From DATMQA01 sp035566895 (GTDB lineage Bacteria > Verrucomicrobiota > Verrucomicrobiia > Limisphaerales > UBA8199), in assembly GCA_035566895.1 (NCBI GenBank), contig DATMQA010000091.1, positions 1 to 64,000 of the forward strand: DNA of 64,000 bases. Direction: 5' to 3'. Positions 61,930 to 64,000 of this stretch are shown one piece after another; positions within the stretch are counted from its first letter, which is position 1, and each line of letters opens with the position of its first letter. The notes beneath the pieces were generated by a model that was given only the letters and a program-made list of their open reading frames with translations, was not told the DNA's origin and made no database searches. A program made the translations under genes and the position numbers.

Positions 61930-64000
61930 GTGCGATTCGTGAGGTCCCTTTTATGGCTCGGGTTTGTGTGCTGCACGGGGTTTGCCGCCCGGGCTGCCCA
62001 CACCCAGGCGCGCTTGCTGCTGCTTGTGGAAACCGCACGGCCCGGCGACACCGTGCTGGCCGGGATCCAACTCCGCATGGACCCCAAATGGCACACCTAC
62101 TGGAAGAATCCCGGCGCCTCCGGCATGGCGACAACCATCCAGTGGCAATTGCCGCCGGGTGTCACCGCCGGTGAAATCCGATGGCCCCTCCCCGAAAAGC
62201 TGCCGGATGCGGACCTGACCACCTACATTTACAAAGACGAAGTGGTGCTGTTGGTGCCGCTCAAGCTTGCGCCGGACCTGCGCCCCGGTCCGCTGGAACT
62301 CAAGGCGGATGTCGCCTGGCTGGAATGCGAGGTGTCTTGTGTGCGCGCAAGCACCGGTGTCGCGGCCACGCTGAACATCGGCGCCGAAACCAAACCTTCA
62401 AAAGACGCCGCTGTACTCGCCGCGTGGGAAAAGAAGCTGCCCAAAAGCGGTCAGAGTCTCGCCGCCCGGGCGCGCTGGGAAAAACCAGCCAACGGCAGCA
62501 CCCGTTCGCTGCTGCTCGAGTGGACCGGAGGCGCCACGGTAAAAGAGCCCGATTTTTTCCCTGACGGCAGCGAGCAATTCGAGGTGCAAGGGCCCACCGA
62601 AAGAGTGCCGGCGGAACCGGGCAAGGTTCGGCTCCGCAAAGAGGTCAGAAAATTGGAAGGCGATTGGCCGAAGGAAATTTCGGGAGTGGTCGTGCAAGGC
62701 GTCGGCGCCGAACGGGTGGGATGCGAAGTCAAGGCGCCAGTGGAGTCTGGCGCCGCGGTGGCCGCAGTGCCCGTCCCCCCGCTTTGGCAGATGCTGCTCT
62801 ATGCCTTCATCGGCGGCTTGATCCTGAACCTGATGCCCTGCGTCTTGCCGGTCATTGCCCTGAAGATCCTCGGCTTCGTCGGCCAGGCCAGAAACGAGCC
62901 GCGCCAGGCGCGCAAGCTCGGGCTGATTTATGCCTTGGGAGTCCTGGTCTCCTTTCTCGCCCTCGCGCTCTTGGTGATTGGCGTCCAGGCCGCCGGGCAC
63001 AAAGCCGGCTGGGGCATCCAATTTGGCAATCCTTATTTCCTCCTTGTAATGACGACGCTCGTCACCCTCATCGCGTTGAACCTCTTCGGCGTTTTCGAGA
63101 TTACCCTCGGCGGGCGCGCCTTGGGCGCCGCCGCTGGCGCTTCCTCAAAGGAGGGCGCGGTGGGCGCATTCTTTAACGGACTGCTGGCGACTGTCCTGGC
63201 GACCTCCTGTACCGCGCCGTTTTTAGGCGCCGCCGTCGGCTTTGCTTTGGCCCCAGGTCAGGTTGCGTACGTGACTATCATTTTGTTCCTGATGCTCGGT
63301 GTCGGCCTGGCATTTCCATACGTCGTGCTCACCTGGCAGCCGGCCTGGCTGAAATTTGTCCCTAAACCCGGTCCTTGGATGGAACGATTCAAGATCGCGA
63401 TGGGTTTCCCGATGCTGGCGGCCGCCGTCTGGCTCTTCAGCCTGGTGTCGCTGCACTATGGCGAACGCTCCTGGTGGCTGGCGATTTTCCTGGTCATGCT
63501 CGCCGTTGCCGCCTGGATCTACGGCGAGTTCATCCAGCGCCATCGCGCACATCCCGGAATTTCCGTGGCGGCGCTCCTCGCGGTCCTTGCGGCTGGTTAT
63601 TTCTTCGCGCTCGAAGGACACCTCCGCTGGCGCGAGCCGAGCACAAACACCAATAGCAACGTGGCTCTCGCTCAGGACCCAAACGGTATCCCCTGGCAGG
63701 CCTGGACACCTGCCGCTCTCGCGCAAGCGCGAGCCCAAGGACGGCCGGTTCTCGTCGATTTCACCGCCAAATGGTGCCTCACCTGCAACACGCTCGTCAA
63801 ACCCGCGCTCGAAAGCTCCTCCGTCCGCAACAAAGTCAAAGACCTGAATGCTGTCGCCTTGCTGGGCGACTACACGAGTTTTCACGATGACATCGGGGAT
63901 GAATTGAAACGCTTCGGTCGCGCCGGGGTGCCGTTGGTGCTGGTCTACCCCAAAGACCCAAACGCCCCTGCGATTGTCCTCCCGGAGGCTGTGACTCCTG
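61930..64000 (+). CDS. dsbD: DsbD-type thiol:disulfide interchange protein (partial, runs off window end)
   Basis: The frame runs from GTG 61930 to the window end, 690 codons without a stop. A signal peptide (RSLLWLGFVCCTGFAARAAH) precedes the periplasmic N-terminal domain (MDPKWHTYWKNPGASG; VAWLECEVSCV, with a conserved Cys pair), then about eight membrane segments with MPCVLPVIALKILGFVGQAR and ATVLATSCTAPFLGAAVGF, which hold the two membrane redox cysteines. A thioredoxin-like C-terminal domain with DFTAKWCLTCNTL follows. It carries electrons from cytoplasmic thioredoxin to periplasmic partners. Only the last part of the C-terminal domain is missing. Confidence 0.92.
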   Translation, partial: MRFVRSLLWLGFVCCTGFAARAAHTQARLLLLVETARPGDTVLAGIQLRMDPKWHTYWKNPGASGMATTIQWQLPPGVTAGEIRWPLPEKLPDADLTTYIYKDEVVLLVPLKLAPDLRPGPLELKADVAWLECEVSCVRASTGVAATLNIGAETKPSKDAAVLAAWEKKLPKSGQSLAARARWEKPANGSTRSLLLEWTGGATVKEPDFFPDGSEQFEVQGPTERVPAEPGKVRLRKEVRKLEGDWPKEISGVVVQGVGAERVGCEVKAPVESGAAVAAVPVPPLWQMLLYAFIGGLILNLMPCVLPVIALKILGFVGQARNEPRQARKLGLIYALGVLVSFLALALLVIGVQAAGHKAGWGIQFGNPYFLLVMTTLVTLIALNLFGVFEITLGGRALGAAAGASSKEGAVGAFFNGLLATVLATSCTAPFLGAAVGFALAPGQVAYVTIILFLMLGVGLAFPYVVLTWQPAWLKFVPKPGPWMERFKIAMGFPMLAAAVWLFSLVSLHYGERSWWLAIFLVMLAVAAWIYGEFIQRHRAHPGISVAALLAVLAAGYFFALEGHLRWREPSTNTNSNVALAQDPNGIPWQAWTPAALAQARAQGRPVLVDFTAKWCLTCNTLVKPALESSSVRNKVKDLNAVALLGDYTSFHDDIGDELKRFGRAGVPLVLVYPKDPNAPAIVLPEAVTP

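Overview
The window looks like chromosomal DNA of a G+C-rich soil or freshwater member of the Verrucomicrobiota, probably close to the Pedosphaera/Limisphaerales group. This is inferred from typical family content: a GFTLIELLVVIAIIAILAA prepilin leader with a DG-type C-terminal half, Gloeo/Verruco (TIGR03803) repeats, DUF1080 and GH55-like secreted proteins, very large LamG/RCC1/Ig-like secreted proteins, and a DUF5009/HGSNAT-like acyltransferase. No rRNA or other decisive marker is present, so the assignment is an inference.

Layout. 1-3022: mobile DNA, namely the tail of an IS630-type transposase, a field of heptamer repeats, and a segment (about 320-3014) bounded by 13-bp terminal inverted repeats and an 8-bp direct repeat. 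That segment holds a broken IS1-type transposase, a tRNA-like gene with an interrupted anticodon loop, a small orphan gene and a three-gene toxin-antitoxin-like operon (small basic protein, XRE-ImmA/IrrE, DUF4411). 3062-7491: tRNA-Ser and a sugar-acid catabolism cluster (FAH-family dehydratase, MFS transporter, YjhG-type dehydratase). 7583-19998: prepilin-like protein, a three-gene secreted carbohydrate operon (SMP-30, GH2, TIM-barrel), a dCache Ser/Thr kinase, DUF1080, a multi-TM acyltransferase and DUF309. 20134-30408: parB, PfkB kinase, def, a quinoprotein-like secreted protein, sulfotransferase, eno, a 54-aa membrane protein, and an HTH/zinc-ribbon regulator divergent from a large membrane protein. 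30662-51127: secreted carbohydrate-related proteins, including a GH55-like/SMP-30 fusion, an 1853-aa and a 2703-aa multidomain protein, and a GH35. 51500-54329: a decayed integrase beside tRNA-Ala and several small genes. 54361-64000: yggS, EVE, HAD, an amidohydrolase-bioF-bioA operon, hpf, parA, and the start of dsbD, which runs off the end.

The most unusual theme is a set of short tandem repeats with a 7-bp period. Several are arranged as inverted arms that form hairpins. At least four sequence families occur (CGTGAAA, GGACTTT, GGAGCTT/GGTGTTT, CACTCCR). They sit immediately upstream of parA and of parB, between other genes, and inside coding sequence: one encodes an in-frame insertion in bioF, one encodes the signal-peptide region of a secreted protein, and one immediately follows a truncated DUF883 gene. 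A related but less regular insertion interrupts bioA.

How the genes fit together. Most of the window is housekeeping (parAB, def, eno, biotin synthesis, ribosome hibernation, PLP homeostasis) interleaved with a plant-polysaccharide scavenging lifestyle: secreted glycosidases and lactonase-like propellers feed sugar acids to the MFS/dehydratase cluster. parA and parB, usually adjacent, lie 40 kb apart.
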